Shown in pieces: positions 44,745-55,481 of a DNA stretch of 64,000 nt. A model generated the notes under the pieces. The model was not told where the DNA came from, searched no databases, and was given only the letters and a program-made list of their open reading frames with translations. Origin of the DNA: Chara braunii. Its lineage: Eukaryota; Streptophyta; Charophyceae; Charales; Characeae. The stretch is from assembly GCA_003427395.1 (NCBI GenBank), contig BFEA01000643.1, positions 627,449 to 691,448 on the forward strand, written 5' to 3'. The number at the start of each line of letters is the position of its first letter. Within the stretch, counting starts at the first letter, position 1. The translations under genes and the position numbers were made by a program.

Positions 44745-45250
44745 ACTTTCTCTGCGGGAAGCGCTGCCGAAATTTCTACAAAACCAAGGATTTAGTCAAA
44801 CTTTCTATTTTCTTGGATCCAATTTTTTTTGACTTTCTGGTTTAGTAAAAATCTGGAACAACTCCTTTTTTAAAGGGAATGCTGCCCAAATTTTTGCTAA
44901 TTCAGGGAGTTGGACAAAATCGGGCCTTGAAGAGTTAAAGTCCCTTCAGATCATAAACATAGCTTTGTATAAATCTTGGAATAACACTTTCTCTACGAGA
45001 AGCGCTGCCGAAATTTCTACAAATCTAAGGACTTGGTTAAATTTTGTCTTAGCAGGACTCAGATTTTATGTTTGAGTTCATATCTGGCTTAGTATAAATC
45101 TGGAAAGCCTTCCTTTCTAAAGGAAGTGCTGCCCAAATTTTTACTAATTCAGGGAGTTAGATAAATTTTGACTTTCTGGAACCCAAAAGTAGGCTAGTAT
45201 GAATTCTCTGATGACACTTTTCCTACGGGAAGCGCTGCCAAAATTTTCTT
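44745..45250 (+). repeat. Alternating A/B blocks ('gggaagcgctgcc' and 'gaatgctgccc')
   Basis: A blocks 'gcgggaagcgctgccgaaat' near 44755, 44998 and 45226 alternate with B blocks 'gctgcccaaatttttgctaa' near 44880 and 45128. The period is about 235 bp. The left arm keeps two A-type blocks, inverted, at 26193-26205 and 26281-26293. Confidence 0.85.
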
Positions 45251-46764
45251 AATTTAGAGGAGTTATAATATATTTCGACAGGTGGCGATTCTGGCGATCC
45301 ACCCTGGGTAGGGAAGATGATGCCAAAGGTCTGCTTTCTTGGGCACGTGCGCAGGGATAGACTTAGGCTTGGTTATCGGGAGGATTTTTGTAAGAATAGG
45401 GTATGGAGATTATTCCTTGTGGGATTATAAGTTTAGCCTGGACATTGGTCTGTTTCATGTTACAGGTCCTTTTTTGAACGATTTGATTCAGGATTTTTGG
45501 GCTAGGTTCAACTTTGATCCCACGAGGATCACCTTTTGTTATCACTGATAACAGGTCGGTTGCCGATTCGTCGGTTTACGATTCAATCCCAACTCACCCT
45601 CAATATTCAACCTAAAAGGTTTTAGCCCTAGTGACTTTATCTGTTTTGTTAAGGCTTTACCCAGACTTTTTTTGAATGACCCTTTAACAAAGGTACTGAG
45701 TATTTAATTATGGTTGGTTGGACAGGAGGTTGGGGCTTGCATGGCTAAAGCGAGGGGTATGAGTATAGAAAATGGTTGGAGTTGACTCCGTTTAGTGCGT
45801 GGACGTTTGCTTGACTCTTTGATGTGATTGCAGGTATGTTCTGTGGCTCAGATTTTTGGGTTGGACTGCCTGCGATATCACATATATGTATGGTTGTGAA
45901 GAGCCTCGCTGTGACTGTGAGAAGTGATCGTCATATACTATCCCCTTTATATATATACATGTGCGTACCTATGTTGGAGGTTCACGCGACCTGAGGGGCC
46001 CGCGTATTAAGGATTAAATAGGGGTTTGAGGTCGAGAAAAGGGGAGGAAAACCCCTTAATTAAATGTATACTTGTTCATAGTTTATTAGTCGGACGTTGG
46101 TAATGGGCCGGGATTCAAGATCCTTGTCCAGGACACCCTAAGCCCAAGACTCTTCAACGAAGGAATTCGCCCCGCGCAGAGCCTATTTGCCATGCATGCC
46201 GAGACGCTTAGACCAAAGGCCGGAGGTCTCGCGGCAACCGCACAACTATTCTTTCAGCCGTGGAATATCGTGAGGGGTTGGACCATCACGATACTTCGAG
46301 TCTGACACTTGAGTGTCATAAGCGGTACTCGGATCCACGAGGGACCGCTTGGTCATGGGCACCACATAGTACGCCATCATTGCGACTGCTTGAGTACACT
46401 TGCATTGCGAGTCGATATGAGTAGGCCCTGCGTCCGCGTGGTTTTATGTTAAGTCTCACGCGCAACGCTTATCTGATTTTCGCGTGTGTGTTTTTATTTT
46501 TTATGTTCTTTGTAGTGGTGTGTGCGTGGTGTGTGGGATGTGTCCTAGTCGACCGACAACGGATCGCGCTTGGGACTTCAGCCCCCCAAGATGTCGGTTT
46601 GCGTGCGGGTCCGATAGAGGCGTACTACCGCGTGTGCCCCCTATGTTACAGCGAACGAGAAATGCCCTCGGCTGGTCCACCTCTGCGACTGCAGCTCATT
46701 AGCTTTCGTACTGTGGACTGGTAGCTCGGCGGGGATACGCCCACCGAAGGGAGGTGACAACTCT

Positions 46765-48786
46765 TGATCCTGCAAGTCCCATTCCGTCCCTAAAATATAC
46801 TCCGCTAATTTCATCCAAACCTTCGGGTTATCTTCCATCATTGCCTGAACAGGCCATTTGGCCAGGAGGGATGTATTCTGTTGTTGGGGGTCCAAGACCC
46901 CTAGCCCTCCCTTCCCCCTTGGGGCAGCCAACACCTCCCAAGCAACCTTGGATTAGAGACCCTGGTCGTCCACTGCGTCTGGCTTCCACAGAAACCTTGC
47001 TATTGCATTCTTGATTTTTTTATACGCTTCACCGCCCAATGCATGTATCGTCAAGGGAAACCATAGAATAGAAAAAGTTGAAGATGATATGACCAAGGCA
47101 CGCCCAAACAGGGAGAGACGATTCCGGCGTTCCCAGCCTGCTATCCGTGCCACCACCCTTTCTGCTAAGATGTTGTCTTGGACCCTGGAACAGTCTGAAA
47201 AGGAGACTTGCAGCCCCAAAAATCTTTCAGCTGAATTCACTGGGATTCTGCGAATCCCCCAATCCACACAAATCTCAAAGGGGGGGGGAGGAAAAAAACC
47301 GACTTGTCCCAATTTATTGAGGCTTCACACAAATAACAATACTCGTCTAAGATACCCCTTAATGCCATAAAACTATCTACCGAGTTATCACAGGCTACTG
47401 TCAGGTCATCCGCAATAGCCCCCCCCCTCCATTGCACTGAGGGGGAAATGTGGAGCCCTCCTATCCCCGGGTTTGTTCTGATATTAGCTATTAGAATTTC
47501 TAACTGTAGAACAAAGATAAGGGGTGCTAGTGGGCACCCTTGTCTCAAAGACCGCGATAGCGTAAATTCCTCAGATTTCAGGCCGTTCACCAAGACCGTT
47601 GCTTTGACCCATGTACGAAAGTGGATCCCAAACCCCATCTTGATCAGCGACGTATTGACGAAAGCCCAACCGACTTTGTCGTAGGCTTTCTCCATGTCCA
47701 ACATTAGTATAGCTACTTCTCTCTTCTCCTTCCCCATTATTTCCAATGCTTGTACCGTAGCTAGAATGTTGTCAAAAATCGATCTCCCTTTGACAAAAGC
47801 CCCTTGCTCCCGTCCCACTAACACCGGGAGCACAGCGGCGAGTCTCAGGGCTATAATTTTTGCCAACAGTTTGTACGAGACATTTAACACTGAAATAGGG
47901 CGCCAATTCCGTATTTCTCGTTTATCGCCTTTTTTATATAACAATGTTATCAGTCCTTTTACCATTCCTTTCGGTAGAGTGTCAGATTTCAGTGTTTCAT
48001 TGTAGATGTCGCAGAAGAATTGACCAAAGGAGTTCCATGCAGCAAGAAAAAATCTGATTGGTAGGCAATCTGGGCCCGGGCATTTGCCCTTCGCCATTAG
48101 GCGTGCTGCTTTGGACGCCTCTTCGAGTGTGATGGGGCCCTCCAATGAGGTCATCACTTCAGCAGATAAGTGCCCGGAAGTGCAGTCCCAAAAGGAGTGG
48201 TACTCCGCCATATTAGTATCAACGGAATCATACGGTCTGCGTGTAGACACAATGTCCTTAAAATATTGCATGGCATACTCACATAGGTCCTCAGTCTTAG
48301 TGGCCACGTCAGCTTCCAGTGCAAATGGGTGAGAAAGTTCCCTCATTACTGGTCGCGCTTTACGTAACATCAGAGATCTAAAGGTCTCCTTTGTCATTTT
48401 ATCGTCGCACATGATACCTCTAATCTCCAACCATTCTAGGCGTTCGGCCTGTTTCTGTATTTCCAGCTCCTCCAATTCATTTAAGGCCTTAAGTCTTTTG
48501 GTTGAACAGTAAAACTCCAAAAAGGGGTCTGTACCTGCATAGGCCTCAACCTGTTCAATGGTTTTCACGAGCTGTTCTTCCTTCAAGTTGCGGGCGGCCG
48601 CTTTCATGCGGGAAAATTCTATCATTGCAGATTGTAAGATACCAATCCCTGCATCCACCCAATCCTCCTGATCCTTAAAGTACTCCTTTGCTGAGTTTCA
48701 CGCTTGCATCTGGGATTCTATCCATTTGCATATCCCCGGGTCTTTAAGGATCGAGATATTTAGGCGAAAGGGGGGTCTGTGTCTTT

Positions 48787-48787
<1 letters not shown>
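46765..48787 (-). pseudogene. LINE reverse transcriptase domain, truncated at both ends
   Basis: The long minus-strand frame (48658-47237, extendable to about 48775 through a TGA) carries a standard non-LTR RT: 'KGKCPGPDCLPIRFFLAAW', 'LITLLYKKGDKREIRNWRPI', 'REQGAFVKGRSIFDN', motif A 'MLDMEKAYDKVGW', 'RSLRQGCPLAPLIFVLQLE' and motif C 'IADD'. A frameshift at the homopolymer near 47281-47298 moves to a frame with 'ERFLGLQVSF' and 'RRNRLSLFGRALVI', which carries a TAG near 46953 before 'GKGGLGVLD' and 'LLAKW'. It stops at the junction with the right arm. The endonuclease is absent, and the 5' end abuts the CT tract. A decayed fragment. Confidence 0.9.
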
Positions 48788-48789
<2 letters not shown>

Positions 48790-48851
<62 letters not shown>

Positions 48852-48923
48852 ACGGAAGCGGGCTTCTTTGTTTNNATTTNTTTNTTTTTTTGTCAGAAGA
48901 NTNTTTTTTTTTTTTTTTTTTTT
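48790..48923 (+). repeat. (CT)n tract, ambiguous bases and T-run
   Basis: About 61 bases of CT (48790-48850), then 'gacggaagcgggcttctttg', then T-rich sequence with six Ns up to 48903 and a T-run to 48923. The Ns show assembly or sequencing difficulty, so lengths are unreliable. Confidence 0.9.
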
Positions 48924-49260
48924 GATGTATACCCACCGGTAGCTCGAGGCTCGGCAAGGTTCGGCATACCGGTAGGCTGAGCCACGAGCCTTAACAACCG
49001 GCACGTACTGGTGATTTAACATGCCGCAACCTTCGGGGCTTGGCCTCCCAAGCAAAATGGCTGGTGGCGCCAGCCAAAAGGATGTCGCACCGATTCTTTT
49101 CTTTTTGGGGCGCAGGGCATTTTTAGGTTCGGCTTCAATAGCTGGGCGGAGTACTGGTGGTTAAAAAATGGACATACAACTGCCCGAGATCTGCCCCCCC
49201 TCAGATGGACAAAATAATCTTCATATGGGAAAACAAGCCCCCTGTGAACATGAACAGAAA
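48924..49260. other. Gene-free spacer
   Basis: Mixed sequence between the T-run and the next LINE piece. No feature seen. Confidence 0.5.
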
Positions 49261-49735
49261 TGACTTTCAGGACTTCACTTGGGCCCCATTCACCCACATC
49301 AAGCCGACAAACCAAGAGCCCTCCAATGACAGATAATCCACAGGTGTTTACCATCACCGCACTGGATTGCCTCCACAACTGATCTGGAACAGAGGGGTCT
49401 GTTGTCTCCACTATGCACATACTGTGGCTTAAATGAGCAGATCTGGAACACTGCCTCTCTCTTGCACTGGCCCCATGGTCTTTTGCAATTGTGGAGATGG
49501 TGGTATGCAGCCTGGGATGGGAGTAACACGATCACATCACACCTACCATGGAACTTCATATCCATCGTGCTCGGCTGGGTGACGTAAAGCACGCTGACAA
49601 ACAATGGAACCCATTCATGAAGACTGACTACTATGTTCAAATACACGAGACTGACGGTGCTGCTCATGGCAGCATGGAGAGTTAGGCATTCATTTGAGAG
49701 AAAACAACACCACTGCCCTATGGCTTTCTACAAGC
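49261..49735 (+). pseudogene. LINE C-terminal (zf-RVT) fragment, plus strand
   Basis: The plus-strand frame around 49315-49590 reads 'QIIHRCLPSPHWIAS', 'LEQRGLLSPLCTYCG', then 'LLHWPHGLLQLWRWWYA'. This is the zf-RVT layout of plant LINEs (C-x2-C, a His further on, then a Trp-rich stretch). The same blocks occur in the minus-strand insertion at 51.4-51.6 kb, here with His-Trp-Pro where the finger usually has Cys-Pro. A TGA at 49327-49329 stands where Trp is expected before 'QIIHRC'. No RT precedes it and there is no A-tail behind it. Confidence 0.7.
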
Positions 49736-50333
49736 GGAGTTTTTTTTTTGTTTTTTTCCTACAAGCAAAGTGAACTCTGTCGTGTGCAATAATCGCAAAA
49801 CCTTAAGAAGCCAGCGATGCAGAAAATGAAGCAGAATCCGGCAGACGAACAAGGGGGTCCGGGAGTTGAAACGAACGGAGTTGATGAGCACCTTTTGGAC
49901 TACATGGATGGACGAGGGTGGGCAAAGAGAAAAAAAAACGCAATAACTGTGGCCATGACACACCTTTTCCCGGATGGATTGTTGATTGGAGTTGCTTTCT
50001 GCAATTTCAATCAGGGGGGGAGATAGGTCAGGGCATCGCCAGCTCGATCTGCCATTGGCAGATTTGAAGATTGTCTGTAAGGGGTGGACAACGATCCTCG
50101 ATTAGGAACAATACCTCATGAACAAGAGGTTAATCATCCCCTTTTGTAGGGAAGTAATCAATGCCTCTGTTCTTTTTCAAGAAACAGATTAGGTAAATAT
50201 ATATATTGGATGGAGTGCATTGTTTCTTTGATATCTTATCATTGTATAAATGAAGCTGGTTATGATTCCCAGCTTACACACATCACACACATCACACTAA
50301 CGTGCGGGATTCGTCCCCTCGTCTGATGGACAG
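49736..50333. other. Gene-free spacer before the LINE insertion
   Basis: Short T-runs at about 49739-49757. The target DNA of the LINE insertion follows. The small ORF at 49817-50026 has no recognisable motif. Confidence 0.5.
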
Positions 50334-50347
50334 GTTCTCTTTGACAC
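50334..50347 (+). repeat. Target-site duplication, left copy
   Basis: 'gttctctttgacac' directly before the T-run at 50348. It is identical to 52344-52357. Confidence 0.85.
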
Positions 50348-52343
50348 TTTTTTTTTTTTTTTTTTTTAGCGCTGCTGATAAGAGCAGACACCAATAACAC
50401 CTAGGGAGAGGCTCCATCTATTGGTGGGGAGCATCACCTGCTGGAAAACGGGTTCAGCGTCCCATATTACAAGGATTAATGTTTGAGAATGTTTGAGAAT
50501 GTCTGAGGAATGTCTAGGAAGTCTGAGCATGTCTGAGAATGAAATGTCTAAGAAAGGCAAGGAAGATGAGGACTGCGACTGTGGGACCTGCCAGCATTGA
50601 TTGCCCTACAAACCAAGGGATTGACTGAGCAGGCCTGTAAAGTGTCTAGTAGTATAGTCCTTTATGAACATGGAGTATTGTGTATCTCTTCACCCTCGGA
50701 GAAGAGCGTCAGATGAACGTTTTAGAGCTGATACTATTCATTGACTACCTCCGGACCCTGCCCTATGTCTCAGGCTGCTCAGGCTATCCTTAGGGTGGTC
50801 CTCCCCAAGGGGTTCCAGGGAGAAGTTCCGCGATCGAGCGTTGATTAAAAAAAAGAGGGGATCACATGGATCAGATGTCGCATTCAGGGCAGAACCATTG
50901 CCAATGACAGGGCATGGGGCGGGAAGGGGTCTGGGAAGTCCGAGGGAGGGCGCAATGGGAACGAGGGCTCTATGTTGGTCCAGTCTTTGAAAACTAACCG
51001 ATAGTCTCTTATTTCTTCTAGGTCACGCATCTCTCCATCTTTGTCATCACTCCATTCTATTTTTGCAATCCATCCTTCTCTTTCCCCTCCTACCCAGTCC
51101 GTACAAAATGTCGTAATCCATCCTAGCTAAATGTGCTTTTGTGTCCAACCATCTACGTGTGATTTCAAGGTGTATCTGTTGTTGGATCTGTTATGTGATC
51201 TCTGCCCCCTCCACCCTTACCTTCTCCATGGTCAGGGTGCATCTCTGCCACCAAAGCACCCATATTACCGCCCTCCTTCCAAGTTTGTACATATTCTCTA
51301 CAAAGGTCGTGGTTGTTCCTGCCAAAACCCAGTGCCCGGCCAGTATGGCTTACCATGACCAGGGTCAGGGAGTGTCTGGTTCCATTTTACGACATATATA
51401 CGGTCCCACCATCTCCATGTGAATTGGGCAATTGGACATTGCATGAAAATATGTTCAATGGTTTCCACCTTCTTGTGGGAGGGGAAGAGACTCTAACACC
51501 GTCGGCACCATGGGAGCAATATGCCTCTTTGGTGTTCGAGGTTTGCCCCGTCAATTAACCAGTCGTTGGTTGGCAAACAGCGGTGGGCTATCTGCCACTG
51601 GAGGGAGGTGATTTTCATGGATTTGCATTTCTGTTCCTTGAACCATTGGATTGGTGACTTAGCATTTTGTAGGCTGATTTAACCGTTAGTTGGTGCAGGC
51701 TAATATGTCTTGTCTTGGGGACTTCCTTCTTTTGGAGAGGTTGCCAAGTCCATTCCCCCGGGTCCAAAGGCAAGTCCTGGATTGGTTTGTCTGGCTGGAA
51801 CGCCACCCTTTGTCCTTTCTCTTCTATAACTCTCACGCGGTGCAGTGATGTTCTGTCTCTCCATTCGAAGGGTGCTCCGCTTTTTTGAAGGGTGACTGTT
51901 TTGGTGCAAGGATGGTATTCGACCAAGATTATTCGGGGCGAAACCATATGTTTCAGGCCAATTCTCAGTGGGGCCCCAGTGTCTGCAACCCAATCAGGGT
52001 AGGTCCATGTTTGAGGATTCGGTACCACTCCAGTGGAATGGCCTCAATAAGGTTTTCCAGTAGCTCATCTATGTGGTGGCAATATCTTAAGGTCGCACGC
52101 AATTGGTTCCTTGTTTTTCAGTCCTGCCTATCAGTGTCCCAAAAATCCCCGACCCTGAGTACTCCATGCTTGACCCAACTCTTCTAGGGTGGGGATGAAA
52201 TCATCATAACGCAGCCCTTCGTGTTTGTCACCCATCTATTTCCGAAGAGCGGTTGACGATAGACTTCCTCCCAGCGGTTGGGGTGGGTCCTGTCTGGGAG
52301 AGGGAGTTTGCGCCAGGTTTGCAACAGAGATGGCCAAAAGCTA
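50348..52343 (-). mobile_element. 5'-truncated LINE insertion with A-tail and 14-bp target-site duplications
   Basis: The T-run at 50348-50367 is the A-tail of a minus-strand insertion. 'gttctctttgacac' flanks both sides (50334-50347 and 52344-52357). The element starts near 52343 with the post-RT part ('FWPSLLQTW', 'PNRWEEVYRQPLFGNRWV'). It continues through several frames ('SPRIILVEYHPCTKTV', 'RQISLH'-like stretches) to a zf-RVT finger at about 51430-51590 ('HRCLPTNDWLIDGANLEHQR', 'PWCRRC', 'VETIEHIFMQCP', 'WRWW'). About 650 bases of 3' region follow, with a double-hairpin motif at 50411-50458. Stops and frameshifts show long decay. Confidence 0.88.
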
Positions 52344-52357
52344 GTTCTCTTTGACAC
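52344..52357 (+). repeat. Target-site duplication, right copy
   Basis: 'gttctctttgacac', identical to 50334-50347, at the truncated 5' end of the LINE insertion. Confidence 0.85.
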
Positions 52358-52559
52358 CTCAACTCATCATCACATACGAAACGCTGGCTTTGAGTTCCAG
52401 CTCAATTCGTCATACAGATTACATCTATGTTAGGGTTTTGTCTGATTGATTTGATTGTTCGCGATGGCCCATTATGTTTTGGAGATACCGATGATCAGAT
52501 GGATAGGGTTCTCCCATCATCTGACATATTTTGTCTAAAACGTGCATACAATAGGTAGG

Positions 52560-52745
52560 TGGAGTCATCAACACATTTCTGCATAGGGCCGCTGGACCCG
52601 ATTTCCAGCAGAAACATTTACATAATTGTACAGGGCGCTGGACCCGATTTCCAGCAGGTGCAGCTCCCCACCAATAGATGGAGCCTTCGACGCAGTGACC
52701 TACTTACCGGGGATGCTCTTATCACCTCGTTAAGTAGGTTAATAG
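52560..52745 (+). repeat. Short repeat with the double-hairpin motif (two nested copies)
   Basis: 'gctggacccgatttccagc' occurs at 52590-52608 and 52637-52655, each a 5-bp stem with a 9-base loop. After the second comes 'gctccccaccaatagatgga' (52663-52684, stem gctcc/ggagc). The same pair occurs near the 3' end of the LINE insertion at 50411-50458 (minus strand) and in short repeats at 53.7 and 56.6 kb. Confidence 0.85.
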
Positions 52746-53186
52746 GTTTCCAGTACACAAAGTTAAACAAAAAAGGTTAAATAGGCAAGAAAAGGCAACG
52801 TGGCGCCGGTGTAATGGTGTGAGTTTCGAAATGTGAAGTTTAACAGGGGTCTGCGCCAGTCATTACCTGCAGTGGCGCTTGGCAGATTTAGGGTCGCCTG
52901 TCTTGCTCCATTTCCGGAACTATTAACGTCGCGTATAATTCTGAACGTTGGGTGTGACTCCAACGTACTTGGCCCCCCCCCCCCAAAAAAAAAGAAGATG
53001 AGGGTGGGTAGAAAATAGCTACCCCGCAAGCAAGATACCCAAAACAATCGAACACATAGTCACTGTGATGCAATGAACTTCATGGTCGCCAGTGGGGTTC
53101 TTACGAATGATTTAGGATTTTGGGGACTTCTAGAAACTCATCTGAGACGGCTCCATCACTGATATACTTAGTGATCTGCGGTTGTT
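52746..53186. other. Gene-free stretch with C/A homopolymers
   Basis: Contains a C-run followed by an A-run at about 52974-52993. It may be the tail of the preceding short repeat. No coding signal. Confidence 0.5.
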
Positions 53187-53420
53187 CGATGCCAGAACGA
53201 CGCTGGCCGGTGCTGGGGTGTTGCCCTGTAACCTGCTGACGCAGGAGCGTGAGGCCTGGTAGAGAGATCTGGGGATGCTTTGGGGCGGGCATTCCAAGGG
53301 ACAACCAAGGGTTGCTGCTGGGACGACACTGGTCGGAGCTGGGGCGAGCCGTGTTGCCCTGTAACCCAGCAGAGTGGGGGCGAGAGACCTGGAAGAGCTT
53401 GGCAGGGAGTAAGACAGTGC
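53187..53420 (+). repeat. Dispersed short repeat, two diverged tandem units
   Basis: The unit at 53187-53310 matches 19518-19632 ('gatgccagaacgacg', 'ttgccctgtaacctgc', 'agagagatctgggg'). A second unit from 53316 repeats the order with changes ('gggacgacactggtcgga', 'ttgccctgtaacccagc', 'gagagacctgg'). Confidence 0.75.
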
Positions 53421-53649
53421 GGGAGAGTTTTAGAAGGGTCGCCAGGAATTCACAAGGTTTTGAGCATTCGTAGGATCGCTGTTGTGGGCTGACCTCTTTT
53501 CTGAAGTTTGTCGTAGCAAATTTTCTAAGTAGCTAAAAAAAAGGGGTTTAGTAGTCATTCATAGTTTTTCACTTCTCTTTAATTCGCTTGAAATTCTTCA
53601 ATAGCTCCTAGATTGATTCTCAGCCGAAGCCGGGTAATGGCCCCGGTAT

Positions 53650-53782
53650 CTCAAATGATTCGTGGAACTCTATATGGGACGCTGCGCCCGGTTCCCAGCA
53701 CGTGCTGCTCCTCACGAATAGATTGGAGCATTTGTCTTCCCCACCCCCCACCCCCCCCCAAAAAAAAAACAACAAAAAAAAA
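53650..53782 (+). repeat. Short repeat with variant double hairpin and A-tail
   Basis: 'gggacgctgcgcccggttcccagcacg' and 'gctcctcacgaatagattggagc' correspond to the two hairpins at 52.6 kb with several changes. A C-run and then an A-rich tail (53760-53782) end the unit, as expected for a SINE-like insertion. Confidence 0.65.
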
Positions 53783-53789
53783 AAGATGC

Positions 53790-54127
53790 AATGCCCGGGC
53801 TCAGTCTGGACTTGGCATTTACGAGATCGCATTTGGTGCGCTGCAATTGGTTACATAGGTGCAATGGTGTGGGAATGGCAAGCCCTGCTCTGCGGGGCAT
53901 GGCACCCACAGCAAGCAAGCATCTTTGCCACCAATGTGTTCGGCATGCTAGGCCGCAGAGCGGTTCTGTCGGCCCTCTGGTGGCGGTGCTGTACTTTCGA
54001 AATGGACAGAGTATGGCTTGAAGGCCCAGAATACACAGAGGGGATTAAACAACAGATAGAGATGGATCTGACCTTTGAGTGTATCAAAATGAAAGAAAAG
54101 TTGTCAACAACGCATCCAAAGAGCTGA
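53790..54127 (+). pseudogene. LINE C-terminal tail fragment, plus strand
   Basis: An open frame after the A-tail contains 'VWEWQALLCGAWHPQQAS', 'VLSALWWRCCTFEMDRVW' and 'IKQQIEMDLTFECIKMKE'. This pattern (tryptophans, then an aromatic/charged helix) follows the zf-RVT finger in LINE ORF2. The finger itself is missing. It lies directly behind the A-rich tail at 53760-53782, so the apparent upstream extension of the ORF through the A-run is not part of it. Confidence 0.55.
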
Positions 54128-54518
54128 AATTCAGAGCAATGTCCAACTGTTATACCGCGTTCCACGCGGGGACGCAGCCATTCGGGCAGCATGTGTCATG
54201 TTCCAGACAGTAAGCTTGTTAAAGGTCTTCTCAAGTGGGGGATGGTCAGCCTTCTGGATTTGGCAGGCTGGGGCCAGAAGTTGTGGTGGCCCTGACGTTG
54301 CATATGTTAGACCTTGGCCAGGGGGCCAGATGATTAGACACTGCCTGTGATACCTAGAACTGCATTCCTCATACTTAGAAGTGCATTCCTCATATCGGGT
54401 TGCAATAGCATGTTAATACCACCACGCGGCCTTTAACGCGCTGCATCGGACGGGGGTCGGGGAACCAACGACCGGTAATGAAAAATAAAAGGGGTAACTT
54501 CAGTAGAGTCACAAAAAC
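54128..54518. other. Gene-free spacer
   Basis: No supportable feature. It may continue the LINE tail with stops, but the signal is too weak. Confidence 0.4.
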
Positions 54519-55253
54519 NNNNNNNNNNNNNNNNNNNNNNNNNNNNNNNNNNNNNNNNNNNNNNNNNNNNNNNNNNNNNNNNNNNNNNNNNNNNNNNNNN
54601 NNNNNNNNNNNNNNNNNNNNNNNNNNNNNNNNNNNNNNNNNNNNNNNNNNNNNNNNNNNNNNNNNNNNNNNNNNNNNNNNNNNNNNNNNNNNNNNNNNNN
54701 NNNNNNNNNNNNNNNNNNNNNNNNNNNNNNNNNNNNNNNNNNNNNNNNNNNNNNNNNNNNNNNNNNNNNNNNNNNNNNNNNNNNNNNNNNNNNNNNNNNN
54801 NNNNNNNNNNNNNNNNNNNNNNNNNNNNNNNNNNNNNNNNNNNNNNNNNNNNNNNNNNNNNNNNNNNNNNNNNNNNNNNNNNNNNNNNNNNNNNNNNNNN
54901 NNNNNNNNNNNNNNNNNNNNNNNNNNNNNNNNNNNNNNNNNNNNNNNNNNNNNNNNNNNNNNNNNNNNNNNNNNNNNNNNNNNNNNNNNNNNNNNNNNNN
55001 NNNNNNNNNNNNNNNNNNNNNNNNNNNNNNNNNNNNNNNNNNNNNNNNNNNNNNNNNNNNNNNNNNNNNNNNNNNNNNNNNNNNNNNNNNNNNNNNNNNN
55101 NNNNNNNNNNNNNNNNNNNNNNNNNNNNNNNNNNNNNNNNNNNNNNNNNNNNNNNNNNNNNNNNNNNNNNNNNNNNNNNNNNNNNNNNNNNNNNNNNNNN
55201 NNNNNNNNNNNNNNNNNNNNNNNNNNNNNNNNNNNNNNNNNNNNNNNNNNNNN
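54519..55253. other. Assembly gap (735 N)
   Basis: An uninterrupted run of N. ORFs drawn across it are meaningless. Confidence 1.
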
Positions 55254-55332
55254 AAAAAGTTTAAAAATGAATAGCAAGCTACTGAGGCCTTGTCCTACCA
55301 CCTCATGCCTGGCCAGAGGTACAGTCAGATGC

Positions 55333-55416
55333 ATTGTGGACAGGGCTTCCTGAGAATGCCTTGAAAAGAAGGGGATTGTGGACAGGGCTCGTGAGAATGC
55401 CTTGAAAAGAAGGGGG
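55333..55416 (+). repeat. 42-bp tandem duplication
   Basis: 'attgtggacagggct' followed by 'gagaatgccttgaaaagaag' occurs at 55333 and again at 55375. It is nearly identical, with one small difference. Confidence 0.9.
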
Positions 55417-55481
55417 CTGACGACGCAATAGGGCGTCCTCCCACTACTGTCGACATGCTCAAAGGACACAAATCATGGCCG

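Larger units (their letters stand above)
41001..46760 (+). repeat. Right arm of the large inverted repeat pair
   Basis: Collinear with the reverse complement of the left arm (anchor pairs are given there). It ends abruptly near 46760, within 'gaagggaggtgacaactc', where LINE sequence starts. In the left arm and in the fragment at 1-250 the repeat continues past this point ('ccgcaggtggaggtaa'), so the right arm is truncated by the LINE fragment or a deletion. It is non-coding. It contains the 29-bp array, the 'ttccataagtttgggtgg' series and the A/B block series listed separately. Confidence 0.75.

Noticed and set aside
47237-47480. LINE frameshift near 47281-47298 as proof of decay
   Set aside because: It lies in a G-run next to an A-run, so a sequencing or assembly length error is equally likely. 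Other lesions support decay.
54390-55469. Long ORFs spanning the N run
   Set aside because: They are produced by the assembly gap.
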